Assembly (NCBI RefSeq): GCF_000164695.2
Contig: NC_014643.1
Location: forward strand, 620,001-684,000
DNA from: Rothia dentocariosa ATCC 17931
GTDB taxonomy: Bacteria > Actinomycetota > Actinomycetes > Actinomycetales > Micrococcaceae
Direction: 5' to 3'
DNA: 64,000 nt
Every line of letters begins with the position of its first letter. Within the stretch, counting starts at the first letter, position 1. Under the pieces are notes generated by a model. That model saw only the letters and a program-made list of their open reading frames with translations, made no database searches and was not told where the DNA came from. Positions 54,353 to 63,993 of the stretch are shown here, one piece after another. The translations under genes were made by a program, and so were the position numbers.

Positions 54353-55492
54353 ATGACATCTACCCCAAAGAATACCTCAGGTCCCCATCACAATACCCCT
54401 GCTGAAGAAAATACCGTTCACGCGAAGAATAAAACGAACCAGAGTGAGCTTCGGGAGAACTCTCATGACGCCTGGGACGCCGCTTTTGAAAGCGACGACC
54501 CGACCGTCGTGCTCTCCCCCAAGGATGTACCGGTCGATGATATATCCGAAGAGAAAACCCGCCCTCTCTCTGCCGCCGACCAGCGGAAATATCTTGAGGA
54601 AAGCTCTTCATCCGCCAATGCACAGATGAAGACCGATGCGGGTACCGCCAAGGATCGTTCACACGATGGCGATTCTTCCTTCGGCTGGTTAGAAGATTCC
54701 GACGAGTCTGCTGGCAGCGACTCCGTGGATCAGTTACGCCCCGCCGTGCCCAGCAGCATGGTTACCTACAGTACGGAGGCGCTTCCCCCGCTCCCCGAGC
54801 ATCCCACAACGCCCAGGGAAGACGGCGACAGCGATGCCATTGTGGCCGTGTCTGCTCCTTCCCCCGCGCAAAATTACCTTATAGAAGACGGTGAAGATAC
54901 CGACGAGCACGCCCCCATTCTCACGGCGGCAACTGCGTTCGAGCTTCAGAAAGCACGCTACGGGCGACTTCAGGTTATTCCCGGGCTGATGGGCTGGTTC
55001 GCCGCAATGGGCGTTTTGCAGTTTTTGCTCTGGGTTACGGCAACCGTGGTCGAGGCTAATCACGGAGCCCCCTACGATTCCATGGCTCCTATTGTGCGCG
55101 GGTTATTCTCGGGGAACGATGCACTCGCCCTCTGGCAGGGTATCGGAACCGGTGCCGCGTACCTGGTGGCATACTGCATCGGCGGGTATGTGGCTGGTCG
55201 CATGGCGCGGTTCTCCAGCGCAAAGCAGGGCATTTCGGTGTGGCTGTGGCAGGTCATGATCATGTTTGCAGCAAGCCTGCTCACCTATTTCACGCCCCAG
55301 GTTTTCCAGGGAAGCTCCGCAAACCTTTCCGTGCAGTGGTATACGCAGCACGGTACGGCAAGCGCTATTCTTTCGGTTGCGTTGGTTCTCTGCATCACCT
55401 TCATCGCCGCAGTTCTGGGCGGTTTGATGGGCGGCATCTATCACCGTCGTGTGGAACGCTACGCACAAAACTATGTGGACCAGGAGTTATAA
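54353..55492 (+). CDS. Membrane protein with long acidic N-terminus
   Basis: 379 residues. About 210 residues of acidic, Ser/Asp/Pro-rich, probably disordered cytoplasmic sequence precede four membrane helices (GLMGWFAAMGVLQFLLWVTA; YLVAYCIGGYVAGRMARF; ISVWLWQVMIMFAASLLTYF; ILSVALVLCITFIAAVLGGL). GGYVAGRMARFS and LGGLMGGIYHRR motifs are seen in several actinobacterial membrane proteins of unknown role. The ATG at 54353 follows GGAGGA, better than an ATG at 54326. Confidence 0.68.
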   Translation: MTSTPKNTSGPHHNTPAEENTVHAKNKTNQSELRENSHDAWDAAFESDDPTVVLSPKDVPVDDISEEKTRPLSAADQRKYLEESSSSANAQMKTDAGTAKDRSHDGDSSFGWLEDSDESAGSDSVDQLRPAVPSSMVTYSTEALPPLPEHPTTPREDGDSDAIVAVSAPSPAQNYLIEDGEDTDEHAPILTAATAFELQKARYGRLQVIPGLMGWFAAMGVLQFLLWVTATVVEANHGAPYDSMAPIVRGLFSGNDALALWQGIGTGAAYLVAYCIGGYVAGRMARFSSAKQGISVWLWQVMIMFAASLLTYFTPQVFQGSSANLSVQWYTQHGTASAILSVALVLCITFIAAVLGGLMGGIYHRRVERYAQNYVDQEL

Positions 55493-55656
55493 CGTTTCAG
55501 GCATATAACCCATAGGGAATATAGCGATTGGGGTAGGGTTTCGTGACGACTTGAGAACCCTGCCCCCATTTTTGTGTGCACGATATGGCTATATGCCAAC
55601 TCGGGAATATTCCAGAAACAGAATATGCGTGGTTTCAAGACCCAAAAAAATACACC

Positions 55657-55692
55657 AGGGCGCCGAAGGATTCGTGTCTCCTTCGGCGCCCT
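55657..55692. terminator. Terminator after the E2 gene
   Basis: Perfect 14-bp GC-rich arms (AGGGCGCCGAAGGA and complement) around TTCGTGTC. The minus strand continues GGTGTATTTTTTT, a classic intrinsic terminator for the dehydrogenase operon. Confidence 0.9.
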
Positions 55693-55716
55693 TGAGCGTT
55701 ACTGTACTTATAAGCG

Positions 55717-57207
55717 CTACATATCCAGAAGCATGGCGGGTTCTTCGAGAATCGCGGCAACATCCGCCATGAAACGCGCCGAGAGGTCGCCGTCTACCAC
55801 GCGATGATCGAAAGAACCGCCCAGCGTGGTTACCCAGCGCGGAATAACCTCACCATCAACCACCCAGGGCTTCTGCTTAATCGTGCCGAAGGCAACGATT
55901 GCCACCTCGCCGGGGTTGATAATCGGGGTCCCTGTATCGATACCAAGCGAACCGATATTCGTAATCGTCAGGGTTCCATTCGCCATCTCGGCGGGCTGGG
56001 TCTTCCCCTCACGGGCGCGAGTCGTCAGGTTATTCAAGGCGATCGCCAGCTCACGCAGAGAGAGCTCCTGCGCGTCCTTGATATTCGGCACCATCAGCCC
56101 GCGCGGGGTCGCCGCCGCAATGCCCAAGTTCATAAAGCGCTTGATCTGAATCTCGCTGTCCGTCCACGTAGCGTTCACTTGGGGGTTCCGTTCGGCCGCC
56201 CAAATCACGGCGGCGGCAAGCACCAGCAGCGGAGTTACCTTCACACCCTCGAAGTGGCGCGACTTCTTCAAACGCTTGATAAATTCCATGGTGCGCGAGG
56301 CATCGACATCTACGAAGATCGACATGTGCGGGGCGCTAAACGCCGAAGAAACCATAGCCTTCGCGGTTGCCTTGCGCACCCCGCGCACCGGAATATGCTG
56401 CATACGGTCGCCCGGTGCGGACGGGGACTGCCAGAAACGCTGGCTCGTGGACTCCTGCACATCGTTAAGATGCGCCACATAGTTCAACAAGTCTTGTTTC
56501 GTCACCTGCCCGCGCGAGCCGGTCGCGGTCACATTCGCCAGATCGACGCCCAGCTCTTTTGCCGCCAAGCGTACAGGTGGCGCCGCCAGCGACGGACGAT
56601 GCGGCACCGGCTCCTGCGTCGGCTGTGCGGTTACGACGGGTACCTCAGCCCCGCCCTGGAAACGCTGCACAACCGTATTGAACGGGCTGTTTTCTACGAA
56701 TTTGGAGGCACGCTCGGCAAGCTCGCTGAAAAGCCCCTGATTGCGCGGCTCGGGTGACGAGGGGGTATGCGCCACCGGCATCTCCTGAGCGGGCGAAACC
56801 TGGACCTGTGGCGCGGCGTTCTGAGCCCTTGCGGATGCGGGGCGCTTGCGGGCGCGGCGCTTCACCGAATCGGCCTTGGGGCCCGAACCCACGAGTGCCT
56901 GGTTACCGCTCTCGCCCTCATCAGCGGATGCGGCGGGCGCATCCTGCGGTTCGTCTGCGGTGGATGCGGCACTGCCGGAGATCGCGATAATAGGCGTCCC
57001 AACTTCGATCGTCTCGCCCTCGCTCACCAGAATCTTATCCACGGTACCGGTGTAGGGCGAAGGCAGTTCCACAACGGATTTGGCGGTCTCGATTTCAACG
57101 AGAACATCGTTAATGCTGACCTCGCTGCCAACGCTGACTTTCCAGGTGAGGATCTCAGCCTCGGTAAGACCCTCGCCCACGTCTGGGAGATTAAAAATCT
57201 GGGACAT
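55717..57207 (-). CDS. 2-oxoacid dehydrogenase E2, dihydrolipoyl acyltransferase
   Basis: 496 residues with all three modules: lipoyl domain (1-75, Lys43 in [12 protein letters not shown]), peripheral-subunit-binding domain (about 193-230, [17 protein letters not shown]) and catalytic acyltransferase domain (about 265-496, ending with [18 protein letters not shown], catalytic His). It passes the acyl group from E1 to CoA and anchors E3. It completes the operon E1 alpha-E1 beta-E2; the branched-chain or pyruvate type cannot be settled from sequence, but the single lipoyl domain favours branched-chain 2-oxoacids. Confidence 0.92.
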   Translation of the reverse strand: MSQIFNLPDVGEGLTEAEILTWKVSVGSEVSINDVLVEIETAKSVVELPSPYTGTVDKILVSEGETIEVGTPIIAISGSAASTADEPQDAPAASADEGESGNQALVGSGPKADSVKRRARKRPASARAQNAAPQVQVSPAQEMPVAHTPSSPEPRNQGLFSELAERASKFVENSPFNTVVQRFQGGAEVPVVTAQPTQEPVPHRPSLAAPPVRLAAKELGVDLANVTATGSRGQVTKQDLLNYVAHLNDVQESTSQRFWQSPSAPGDRMQHIPVRGVRKATAKAMVSSAFSAPHMSIFVDVDASRTMEFIKRLKKSRHFEGVKVTPLLVLAAAVIWAAERNPQVNATWTDSEIQIKRFMNLGIAAATPRGLMVPNIKDAQELSLRELAIALNNLTTRAREGKTQPAEMANGTLTITNIGSLGIDTGTPIINPGEVAIVAFGTIKQKPWVVDGEVIPRWVTTLGGSFDHRVVDGDLSARFMADVAAILEEPAMLLDM

Positions 57208-57284
57208 TTTATACCTTTCGCTAGGGAATATAGCCTGTCGGGAATATTCTTCGCGGGTTATATAAGGAATATGGAATATACGGT

Positions 57285-58280
57285 TTAGTATTCAAATGAG
57301 CGATCGACGGCTTCAAGAATACGGTCAATATCGGGCACGTATTCGTCCTCCGTGCGCGGTACCGGGTACGGCATATAGTAGCCGCCCACGCGCAGCACCG
57401 GGGCCTGCAGGCTGTAGAAGCAGCGCTCGGTGATCGCGGCGGCGAGTTCACCACCCACGCCCCCGAAGGTCGGCGCTTCGTGGGCAACGATCAGGCGCCC
57501 GGTCTTCACCACGGATGCGGCGACGGTGGGTACATCCATCGGAGAGATCGACCGCAGGTCAATGACTTCGATCGAGCGCCCATCTTCGACGGCAGCCTCT
57601 GCGGCGGCAAGCGCTACCGGCACCAGCGGACCGTATGCCACGATGGTCGCGTCTGTGCCTTCGCGCACCACCTGCGCCTGGAACGGGTCAAAATCGGTGT
57701 CCGCAAAATTCACCTCGCCCTTGAGCCAGTAGCGGCGTTTGGGTTCGAAAATAATCACCGGGTCGTCACATTCAATAGATTTGCGAGTCATCCAGTAGGC
57801 GTCATGCGGTGAGGACGGCGTTACGATGCGCAGCCCGGCGGTGTGCGCGAATAGGGCCTCGGGCGATTCCGAGTGATGCTCGACCGCCCCGATTACACCG
57901 CCGTAGGGAATACGGATCGTAACCGGAACGACATATTTTTTGTCGCTGCGGTTGTGGATTTTGGCGAGCTGGGTGGTGATCTGGTTGTAGGCAGGGAAAA
58001 CGAACCCGTCGAACTGAATCTCGGCTACGGGCCGATAGCCGCGCATCGCCATGCCGATAGAGGTGCCCACAATACCGGCTTCTCCGAGGGGAGAATCCAT
58101 CACGCGCTTCTGCCCGTGCTTCGCCAGAAGCCCTTCGGTTACGCGGTATACGCCGCCGAGTTTGCCGATATCTTCGCCGATCAGCACGACTTTGCGGTTA
58201 TCTGCCATTGCGTCGTCGAGGCCGCGAGTGATCGCTTTCGCCAGGGTTAGGCGCTCGACCTGTGCATTCTGCTCGCTCAT
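57285..58280 (-). CDS. 2-oxoacid dehydrogenase E1 beta subunit
   Basis: 331 residues: [60 protein letters not shown] and [19 protein letters not shown]. With E1 alpha it decarboxylates a branched-chain-type 2-oxoacid. It starts two bases after the E1 alpha stop; E2 follows after 77 bases. It is a paralogue of the cluster copy at 36879. Confidence 0.93.
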   Translation of the reverse strand: MSEQNAQVERLTLAKAITRGLDDAMADNRKVVLIGEDIGKLGGVYRVTEGLLAKHGQKRVMDSPLGEAGIVGTSIGMAMRGYRPVAEIQFDGFVFPAYNQITTQLAKIHNRSDKKYVVPVTIRIPYGGVIGAVEHHSESPEALFAHTAGLRIVTPSSPHDAYWMTRKSIECDDPVIIFEPKRRYWLKGEVNFADTDFDPFQAQVVREGTDATIVAYGPLVPVALAAAEAAVEDGRSIEVIDLRSISPMDVPTVAASVVKTGRLIVAHEAPTFGGVGGELAAAITERCFYSLQAPVLRVGGYYMPYPVPRTEDEYVPDIDRILEAVDRSFEY

Positions 58281-58282
58281 TC

Positions 58283-59449
58283 TTAGTCCTCCTCGAAACC
58301 TGCGACGTAGTTGCGGTAGAACTCGCGTTCTTCTTCTACCTGAAGGTGTTCTTCGGCGTAGGCGCGGTCGAAGAATCGGTCGAATTCATAGGGTTCGGAG
58401 GCAATCGCCGCCTCGCGTACCCCGTTAGCAAGTTCTTGTGCTTCTTCGGCGAGTTTTTCGAAGAAGGCATCATCTGCGTGCCCGTTCTCGCGCAGATATT
58501 TTTCCAGGCGAATCAGCGGGTCTGCGTTCAGACGTTGCTGGAGTTCTTCATCGTCACGGTATTTGGTGGGGTCGTCGGCGGTGGTATGCGGGCCCAGGCG
58601 GTATGTTTCCGCCTCGATCAGTACGGGTCCTTCGCCGCGGCGGATTTTATCGAGCGCATAGCGGGTGACGGCGAGGGTTCCGAGCACATCGTTGCCGTCA
58701 ACGCGCAGCCCTTCAAAGCCGTAGCCTTGGGCACGGGTTGAGATGGGCACGCGCGACTGCACGTCGAAGGGTACCGAAATAGCCCAGCGGTTGTTTTGTA
58801 CGAAGAAGAGTACGGGGGCATCGTAGGATGCAGCAAAGGCCATGGCCTCGTGGGCTTCGCCTTCGGTGGAGGAACCGTCGCCGAAGTAGACGCCAACGGC
58901 GGGTTTCACGGTGTCGGTATCGGGGTTGGTGGCCTGCCCTTGGCCTGTCTGCAGCTGCCCGGTTTCCGCCGCAATATCGGCATCAAAGTTCAGTCCCATA
59001 GCGTAGCCGACCGCGTGCGGAATCTGTGCGGCAAGCACTTTGGTGTAGACGTGGAAGTTATGTTTTTTAGGGTCCCACCCGTGGGTGTGTGAGCCGCGGA
59101 AAACCGTGATGAGTTCGCGGAAATCTACGCCGCGGGCAAAGGCGACCGCGTGTTCGCGGTAGGAGGGGAAAATATAGTCGTTGGGGGCGAATGCCAGTGC
59201 GGAGCCGACCTGCGCCGCTTCTTGTCCGCGGCTGGGCACCCACAGAGCCATTTGCCCTTGCCTCTGAAGTGCCGTTCCTTCGTCGTCAATGCGGCGGGTG
59301 ATGTACATCAGGCGGTAGGCTTCGCGAAGCTGTTCTGCGTCTACGTCCTGCACATAAGAGCTGAAGGTGGGGTTCTCGTGTACCTTGCCGTTCTCATCCA
59401 TCAGCTGGATGCGTTCAGGTACTCCCGGATATTTTTCGTTCTCGTGCAT
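58283..59449 (-). CDS. 2-oxoacid dehydrogenase E1 alpha subunit
   Basis: 388 residues. Thiamine diphosphate motif FGDGSSTEGEAHEAMAFAAS to QNN, and the YRLGPHTTADDPTKYRDDEE loop of branched-chain E1 alpha. The ATG at 59449 follows GGAGG at four bases; an in-frame GTG at 59482 is upstream. First gene of the E1 alpha-E1 beta-E2 operon, with a 264-base leader that shows no other gene. E3 is not encoded here. Confidence 0.93.
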   Translation of the reverse strand: MHENEKYPGVPERIQLMDENGKVHENPTFSSYVQDVDAEQLREAYRLMYITRRIDDEGTALQRQGQMALWVPSRGQEAAQVGSALAFAPNDYIFPSYREHAVAFARGVDFRELITVFRGSHTHGWDPKKHNFHVYTKVLAAQIPHAVGYAMGLNFDADIAAETGQLQTGQGQATNPDTDTVKPAVGVYFGDGSSTEGEAHEAMAFAASYDAPVLFFVQNNRWAISVPFDVQSRVPISTRAQGYGFEGLRVDGNDVLGTLAVTRYALDKIRRGEGPVLIEAETYRLGPHTTADDPTKYRDDEELQQRLNADPLIRLEKYLRENGHADDAFFEKLAEEAQELANGVREAAIASEPYEFDRFFDRAYAEEHLQVEEEREFYRNYVAGFEED

Positions 59450-59746
59450 CAATCCTCCACGCAGATACGAGCTGTCCTTCACGCCGGGCGTGCGCAGAGA
59501 GTTTCGGCACGCGGGGCGGAAGGCTTGGGCATATTTCCTCTTATTTTACTCGCTTAAGAACGAAGTGAAGGTTTATTGTGCGGTTTTCTATGCTTTCCTT
59601 CTGGCGTAATGCACCGTTTCTGTGTGCATGTTGGTTCGCGGAATACTTACGTGGGCGGGGAGCATTCTAAGTGTTGTCGCTGAGAGCCCACACGGTCTCT
59701 TCCCGAGCCCTCGGCGACATAGCTCAACCCCGCGAGTTGAGGGATT

Positions 59747-60886
59747 TTAGACTCTGTGCGGGAACTGCTCACAGATGCTGATGAAGCGGTCATTTGCCTC
59801 ATCTTCGCCGATGCTCACCCGCACACCCTCGGAGTCGAAAGCACGCACCGCCAGGGCGTTAGCGCGCGCCAGTTCAGTAAATTCCGCAGTGTGTTCTCCC
59901 AGGGGGAGCCACACGAAGTTGGCGTAGGTTTGCGGTATGTTGTACCCTAGCTCGTGCAGCCGGGCAACCACGCGCTCACGCTCGGACACCAGGTGTTGTA
60001 CACGTTCCATCACCTGATCTTCATGTTCTATGGAGGCGACAGCGGCGGCCTCTGCCACGGCGGTAACGGCAAAGGTTGTGGCGCTCACCCGCAAATACTG
60101 GGTCAGCTGCGGATGCGATACCGAGTACCCCACGCGAAGCCCCGCAAGTCCCTGTGCTTTCGAGAAGGTTCTGAGCACGATCACGTTCGGGTATTCACGG
60201 TACAGGCGCAAACCGTCCAGCGGCGCATCTTCCCCGTCGGGCACGGGTGATACCGTGCAGAACTCGAAATATGCTTCGTCGAGCACCACCACAATATGAG
60301 GGGGCACCTGCGCCAGGAACTCGCGGATTTGTTTTTCGGTGACGGCGGGCCCGGTGGGGTTGTTAGGGGTGCACACCAGGATCACACGGGTGCGGTCGGT
60401 GATCGCATCGAGCATTCCCTGCAGGTCGTGGGCACCGTTGGGCAGGTTCGGAATCTGCACGCTTTTTGCGCCCAGCAGCCCCACCAAAATGGGGTATGCC
60501 TCAAAGGAACGCCAAGCGTATATGACTTCGTCCTGCACACCGTCGGCATCGACTCCGGCAAACGCTTTGAGAATCTGGTTGAGTGCACCCAGGCTTCCGG
60601 CGCCGGTCACGATATTCTCGGCATCTAGGTTGAACCGCTTGGCGAGCGCTTCACGCAGCTTGGTTGAGAGCGGGTCTGGGTAGCGGTGTACCGCATCGAA
60701 GGTGCTAAGAATTTCGGCGACCTTGGGTACGGGTCCGAGAGGGTTCTCGTTGGAAGATAGTTTGTACTGGGTTAGCCCGGCAACCTGCGGCGCGGGTTTT
60801 CCTGCCACATAGGCCGGAAGGTTCGCAAAAATATGGCGCGGGGGAATCGGTGATGTCTGCGGTTGGTGTGATTCACTCATATCCAC
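59747..60886 (-). CDS. HisC/Pat-type aminotransferase
   Basis: 379 residues, PLP fold type I, class II-like: YKLSSNENPLGPVPKV, TGAGSLGALNQILKAF, CTPNNPTGPAV, LDEAYFEFC and the Schiff-base Lys in RTFSKAQGLAGLRVGY. This matches histidinol-phosphate aminotransferase and the actinobacterial aromatic aminotransferase Pat. Without his genes nearby, Pat is at least as likely as HisC. A normal length and intact motifs. It is monocistronic as far as visible. Confidence 0.85.
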   Translation of the reverse strand: MDMSESHQPQTSPIPPRHIFANLPAYVAGKPAPQVAGLTQYKLSSNENPLGPVPKVAEILSTFDAVHRYPDPLSTKLREALAKRFNLDAENIVTGAGSLGALNQILKAFAGVDADGVQDEVIYAWRSFEAYPILVGLLGAKSVQIPNLPNGAHDLQGMLDAITDRTRVILVCTPNNPTGPAVTEKQIREFLAQVPPHIVVVLDEAYFEFCTVSPVPDGEDAPLDGLRLYREYPNVIVLRTFSKAQGLAGLRVGYSVSHPQLTQYLRVSATTFAVTAVAEAAAVASIEHEDQVMERVQHLVSERERVVARLHELGYNIPQTYANFVWLPLGEHTAEFTELARANALAVRAFDSEGVRVSIGEDEANDRFISICEQFPHRV

Positions 60887-60966
60887 AGTATAGTGCTCGC
60901 CAACCTCCCCGCCCCGGATTTTTGCGCTAGGTCACGCGGGTTTCTGCCGATCGGGCGCGGTTGCGT

Positions 60967-63144
60967 TTACGCTGGTGCACCTAGGAGCCTGGGGTCGTGT
61001 GAGGTACGTATCTCGGGGTTTGGGGTGTTGGTGGGCATGCGGCTACCGGTATCGGCGGGGGTTACGGTCTCACCATCGGGCTGCAGCTGATTCTGTGGTA
61101 TGTGCAGGTGCGGTGTCTCGGCGGGGTTGTTCATCAGGTGTTCCCCCAGCGGCGGCAGGTATCCTTCCTGTGTTTTCAGGTCAAGGTTCGGCAGCAGGTT
61201 TTCACCTCCGCCCGTGCTGTGGGGTATGTCAAGCTTGGGCAGGTGCAGGTCATCCAGCAGGCGCGGCGCATAATACGGTTCGGCGTGGGAACCTGCCCCG
61301 GAGGGTATGATCCCCTCCCCATGATGGCTGTACGGCATGGGTTTTGGCCCCGATATGTTCTCCAGCGACTCGGGCGCATGCCATGCTGCGGGTGAGTGTT
61401 GGGTATCTGTGGTGCCGGGGTTCTGCACTGGTGCGGGTAGTCCCGAAATCTTCGGGTCCGTGTAATCGACAGGCTTTCGTGGATCAAGCGCATCCATACT
61501 GGGTTTCAAAAAATCGGGTGTCCATGACCGTGCCTTATCTTGGGCCAAGTCAACCCCTATATTTCCAAGTACTTGAGGGTTTACACCACGCTCATTTGAT
61601 AATGTTGCGGCTCCGCTCTCCCATAACGAAGGCCCTCCCTCAGAGGTAGCGTTATAGACATTTCCGCCTTCGTAGGTGTAGTTACCTTGAGGGACAGCCA
61701 CCATAGGTTTCTGCGCGTTAGCATCCCGTTCTAATGATTCACGATAAAACCTCATATCGTGAGTCATTTCATGTGGTTTAGGATCGCCGCCCTGGCGAAA
61801 ACTTCTACGGTCAGTAATCACGGTCGAGTCACCTGGGCGTTCCCGCCACGTCTGGCCGCTAATGATTGCGGGAATAGGATCGCCCTTATCTTTGGTTTGA
61901 TGCACGCGGAAGGTCTTATTTCCTCGGTCTGGTAAAGCTTGTACGGGGCCGCCAAAAGTGTACACATCGCTCACGTGGTAGCGTGAGGCAAATTCGTTGT
62001 TATTGGCGGCGTTATAGGCGATAGCTGCGCCTTGGGAATGTCCCACGAGAATCACATCATCGGCTGAGGTTACGCCTTGGTCTCTTAGCGCACGGTCTAG
62101 GGCACGCATCATGATATGGCTGTCTTGTATAGAAGCGTTCGGTGTATCGGCGCCTATCTGCAGGGTACCTTGGATACCGTCGGGTTCGCCAGGTTTATTG
62201 GAAAAGTCCGTCCCTGGAATATAGGCGTATACGATTTTGCGGCCGGTTTGGGGGTCTCGATATACCTGTACCTCAATCCCCGAGTAACCCTTCCCGTCTT
62301 TATCTTCGCCTTCGTATTTTTTCGAGAGGTCTCCCTTGCTTACACGCTCCATATTCTGGGCGATCTCGGCGCGGGTGCGAGGCATTTTATCCGTCGGTTC
62401 TGCCTTATCACGATGCCAGTTCTTGAGTTCACCGCGGTTCTTGTTGTCCTGTTCTTTCTTCCCGAGCCACGGCATTTTCCCGTTCACAATTCGTTCGGCT
62501 ATCTCACGGGGAATACCCATTTTTTCGAGTTTTCGAGCTATACGTCTGCGCGCCATCTCTGGGTTGGCGCGCATATCCTGGTAGGCGATCGCCCCGAAGA
62601 GGGTAATCGCCGTCAGTGCGGAAAAGCTCATAATATAGGGGTTGCCGCTGCGCATACCCCACCCGAAAATGCTCTCTGCGGCACTATATCCAAGCTCGTA
62701 CTTTTCCCAGGACCACATGTCGTTGAAGGCGCCTTGCGGATGCATGAGCGCGTTGCGTATCCACTCTTCCTGCGACATGCCGTTAGGCATCTTCCCGTCC
62801 TGAGTGAGCCCGATACGGTTGAACAGTCCCTTCGCGGCTTCTTCTGCCTGATGGTAGCCCTTCGAGCAGGCGTCTATTGCGCTGGCGGTTGCCTCCAGCT
62901 TAACGGCCCGCTCCCCCAACGTCGCCGCGGCAGAGGTGGTCATGACCGAGGCTTGCCGCCCATGCTCGTTGGTGCCGAGAAAAAGCATGAGCTGCGCCGC
63001 GATACCGCCCATCGGCAGGGGTAATGACCCGCAATCGCCGCCTAGCTGGTGTACATTCTGTGCGAGCTGCGGCAGCTCTTCCAGCAGAACGCTAATGGTT
63101 TTATCGTCCCCACCGGCTGCTATCTGTTGTCCCGGAGTGTTCAT
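60967..63144 (-). CDS. Lipase-like protein associated with a WXG100-like partner
   Basis: 725 residues. An N-terminal helical region (1-150, KLEATASAIDACSKGYHQAE) resembles an ESX-type targeting part; a hydrophobic helix lies at about 169-187. The alpha/beta-hydrolase part has the nucleophile elbow VGHSQGAAIAYN (Ser370), then VYTFGGPVQALPD and GDPIPAIISG, a class 3 lipase-like arrangement. The C-terminal ~200 residues are Pro/His-rich and low complexity. It follows the WXG100-like gene after 27 bases. A secreted lipase or esterase effector of a type VII system is the likeliest role; a cell-envelope lipase is the alternative. Confidence 0.7.
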   Translation of the reverse strand: MNTPGQQIAAGGDDKTISVLLEELPQLAQNVHQLGGDCGSLPLPMGGIAAQLMLFLGTNEHGRQASVMTTSAAATLGERAVKLEATASAIDACSKGYHQAEEAAKGLFNRIGLTQDGKMPNGMSQEEWIRNALMHPQGAFNDMWSWEKYELGYSAAESIFGWGMRSGNPYIMSFSALTAITLFGAIAYQDMRANPEMARRRIARKLEKMGIPREIAERIVNGKMPWLGKKEQDNKNRGELKNWHRDKAEPTDKMPRTRAEIAQNMERVSKGDLSKKYEGEDKDGKGYSGIEVQVYRDPQTGRKIVYAYIPGTDFSNKPGEPDGIQGTLQIGADTPNASIQDSHIMMRALDRALRDQGVTSADDVILVGHSQGAAIAYNAANNNEFASRYHVSDVYTFGGPVQALPDRGNKTFRVHQTKDKGDPIPAIISGQTWRERPGDSTVITDRRSFRQGGDPKPHEMTHDMRFYRESLERDANAQKPMVAVPQGNYTYEGGNVYNATSEGGPSLWESGAATLSNERGVNPQVLGNIGVDLAQDKARSWTPDFLKPSMDALDPRKPVDYTDPKISGLPAPVQNPGTTDTQHSPAAWHAPESLENISGPKPMPYSHHGEGIIPSGAGSHAEPYYAPRLLDDLHLPKLDIPHSTGGGENLLPNLDLKTQEGYLPPLGEHLMNNPAETPHLHIPQNQLQPDGETVTPADTGSRMPTNTPNPEIRTSHDPRLLGAPA

Positions 63145-63171
63145 CGTGAGTCCTTCCCTATTGTCTAGCGA

Positions 63172-63786
63172 TTAGTGAATGCCCGAGCTCTGCAAGAGCC
63201 CGGTGGGAACCTGCGAATAATTGAGTAACTGATCTAAGGCATGCTGGGCATTCAGCGCGCCGGAGGATTTGATGATGTCTGCGGGGTTCAGGTTTTCGAG
63301 GGTATCGGCGGTGGTGTTCAGCAGGCCTTTGAGCATTCCGTCTAATCCGGCGGCGGCACCCAAAATAGTGTTTGCTTGGGATTCCAAGGCTGCGGCAACT
63401 TCTTCGCCAGCGCGGTGCGCATCCTCGGCTGCGTGCTGTACCTGCTGGTGAGTTTCGGTCAGGCTTTTTTCGTGCTGGTCTAATGCGTTTCGATAGGCTC
63501 TCCCGGCCGAAGATTTCCAGTGTTCGGCACGCATACCGTGGGCTTTGTGAAGCATCGTCTGAATGCTCGCAGCATGCTGTTCTAAGTTGGCGGCGAGTTC
63601 CTGGCCCTTACTGCGTGCCTGCCCCGCTAATCCTTGCAAAGATGCCGCAAAACTGGTTGCAGCGCTGGTACCGATCCCCATGTCACCGGCGGCACGCAGA
63701 ATATCTGCGGACGTGGGCGGATGCGCGCCCGGGGGAACATCACCGGTATGCGGCTGGGGCGTTGGTGCGGGTGCGATGGCTGTCAT
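63172..63786 (-). CDS. WXG100-like (Esx-related) protein
   Basis: 204 residues, mostly helical. After a Pro-rich N-terminus of ~35 residues comes a helix, then EHWKSSAGRAYRNALDQHEK, a variant of the WxG turn (Trp-Lys-Ser), and a long coiled-coil-like helix with HAAEDAHRAGEEVAAAL. These features resemble ESX/type VII substrates and chaperones. It is directly upstream of the lipase-like gene, consistent with a partner that pilots it to the secretion machine. No core ESX genes (eccC, eccD) are in the window. Confidence 0.65.
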   Translation of the reverse strand: MTAIAPAPTPQPHTGDVPPGAHPPTSADILRAAGDMGIGTSAATSFAASLQGLAGQARSKGQELAANLEQHAASIQTMLHKAHGMRAEHWKSSAGRAYRNALDQHEKSLTETHQQVQHAAEDAHRAGEEVAAALESQANTILGAAAGLDGMLKGLLNTTADTLENLNPADIIKSSGALNAQHALDQLLNYSQVPTGLLQSSGIH

Positions 63787-63948
63787 GTCTTCCTCGTTAG
63801 CTCTTTGTGTACGGCGGGCGGCTCCCGGTGTGCGGCCGCACGGGTACGCCTGAGTACCCGTGCGCGTGACCGATGCTGTGGCTGCTGTACCTGTTTACCT
63901 TCACCCTAGAAGGCTCGGCACAGGTTAATACCCGCTCTCTCGTTGCCC

Positions 63949-63993
63949 TGTGGATAACCTGCCGTAGTGGGACACTTTCGCTGATTATCCACA
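63949..63993. promoter_or_regulatory. Two inverted consensus DnaA boxes
   Basis: TGTGGATAA at 63949-63957 and TTATCCACA at 63985-63993 are perfect copies of the strong DnaA box in inverted orientation, extended to CCTGTGGATAA and TTATCCACAGG. They are 27 bases apart in the non-coding end of the window, so they may belong to oriC or to a DnaA-regulated promoter outside it. Confidence 0.55.
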
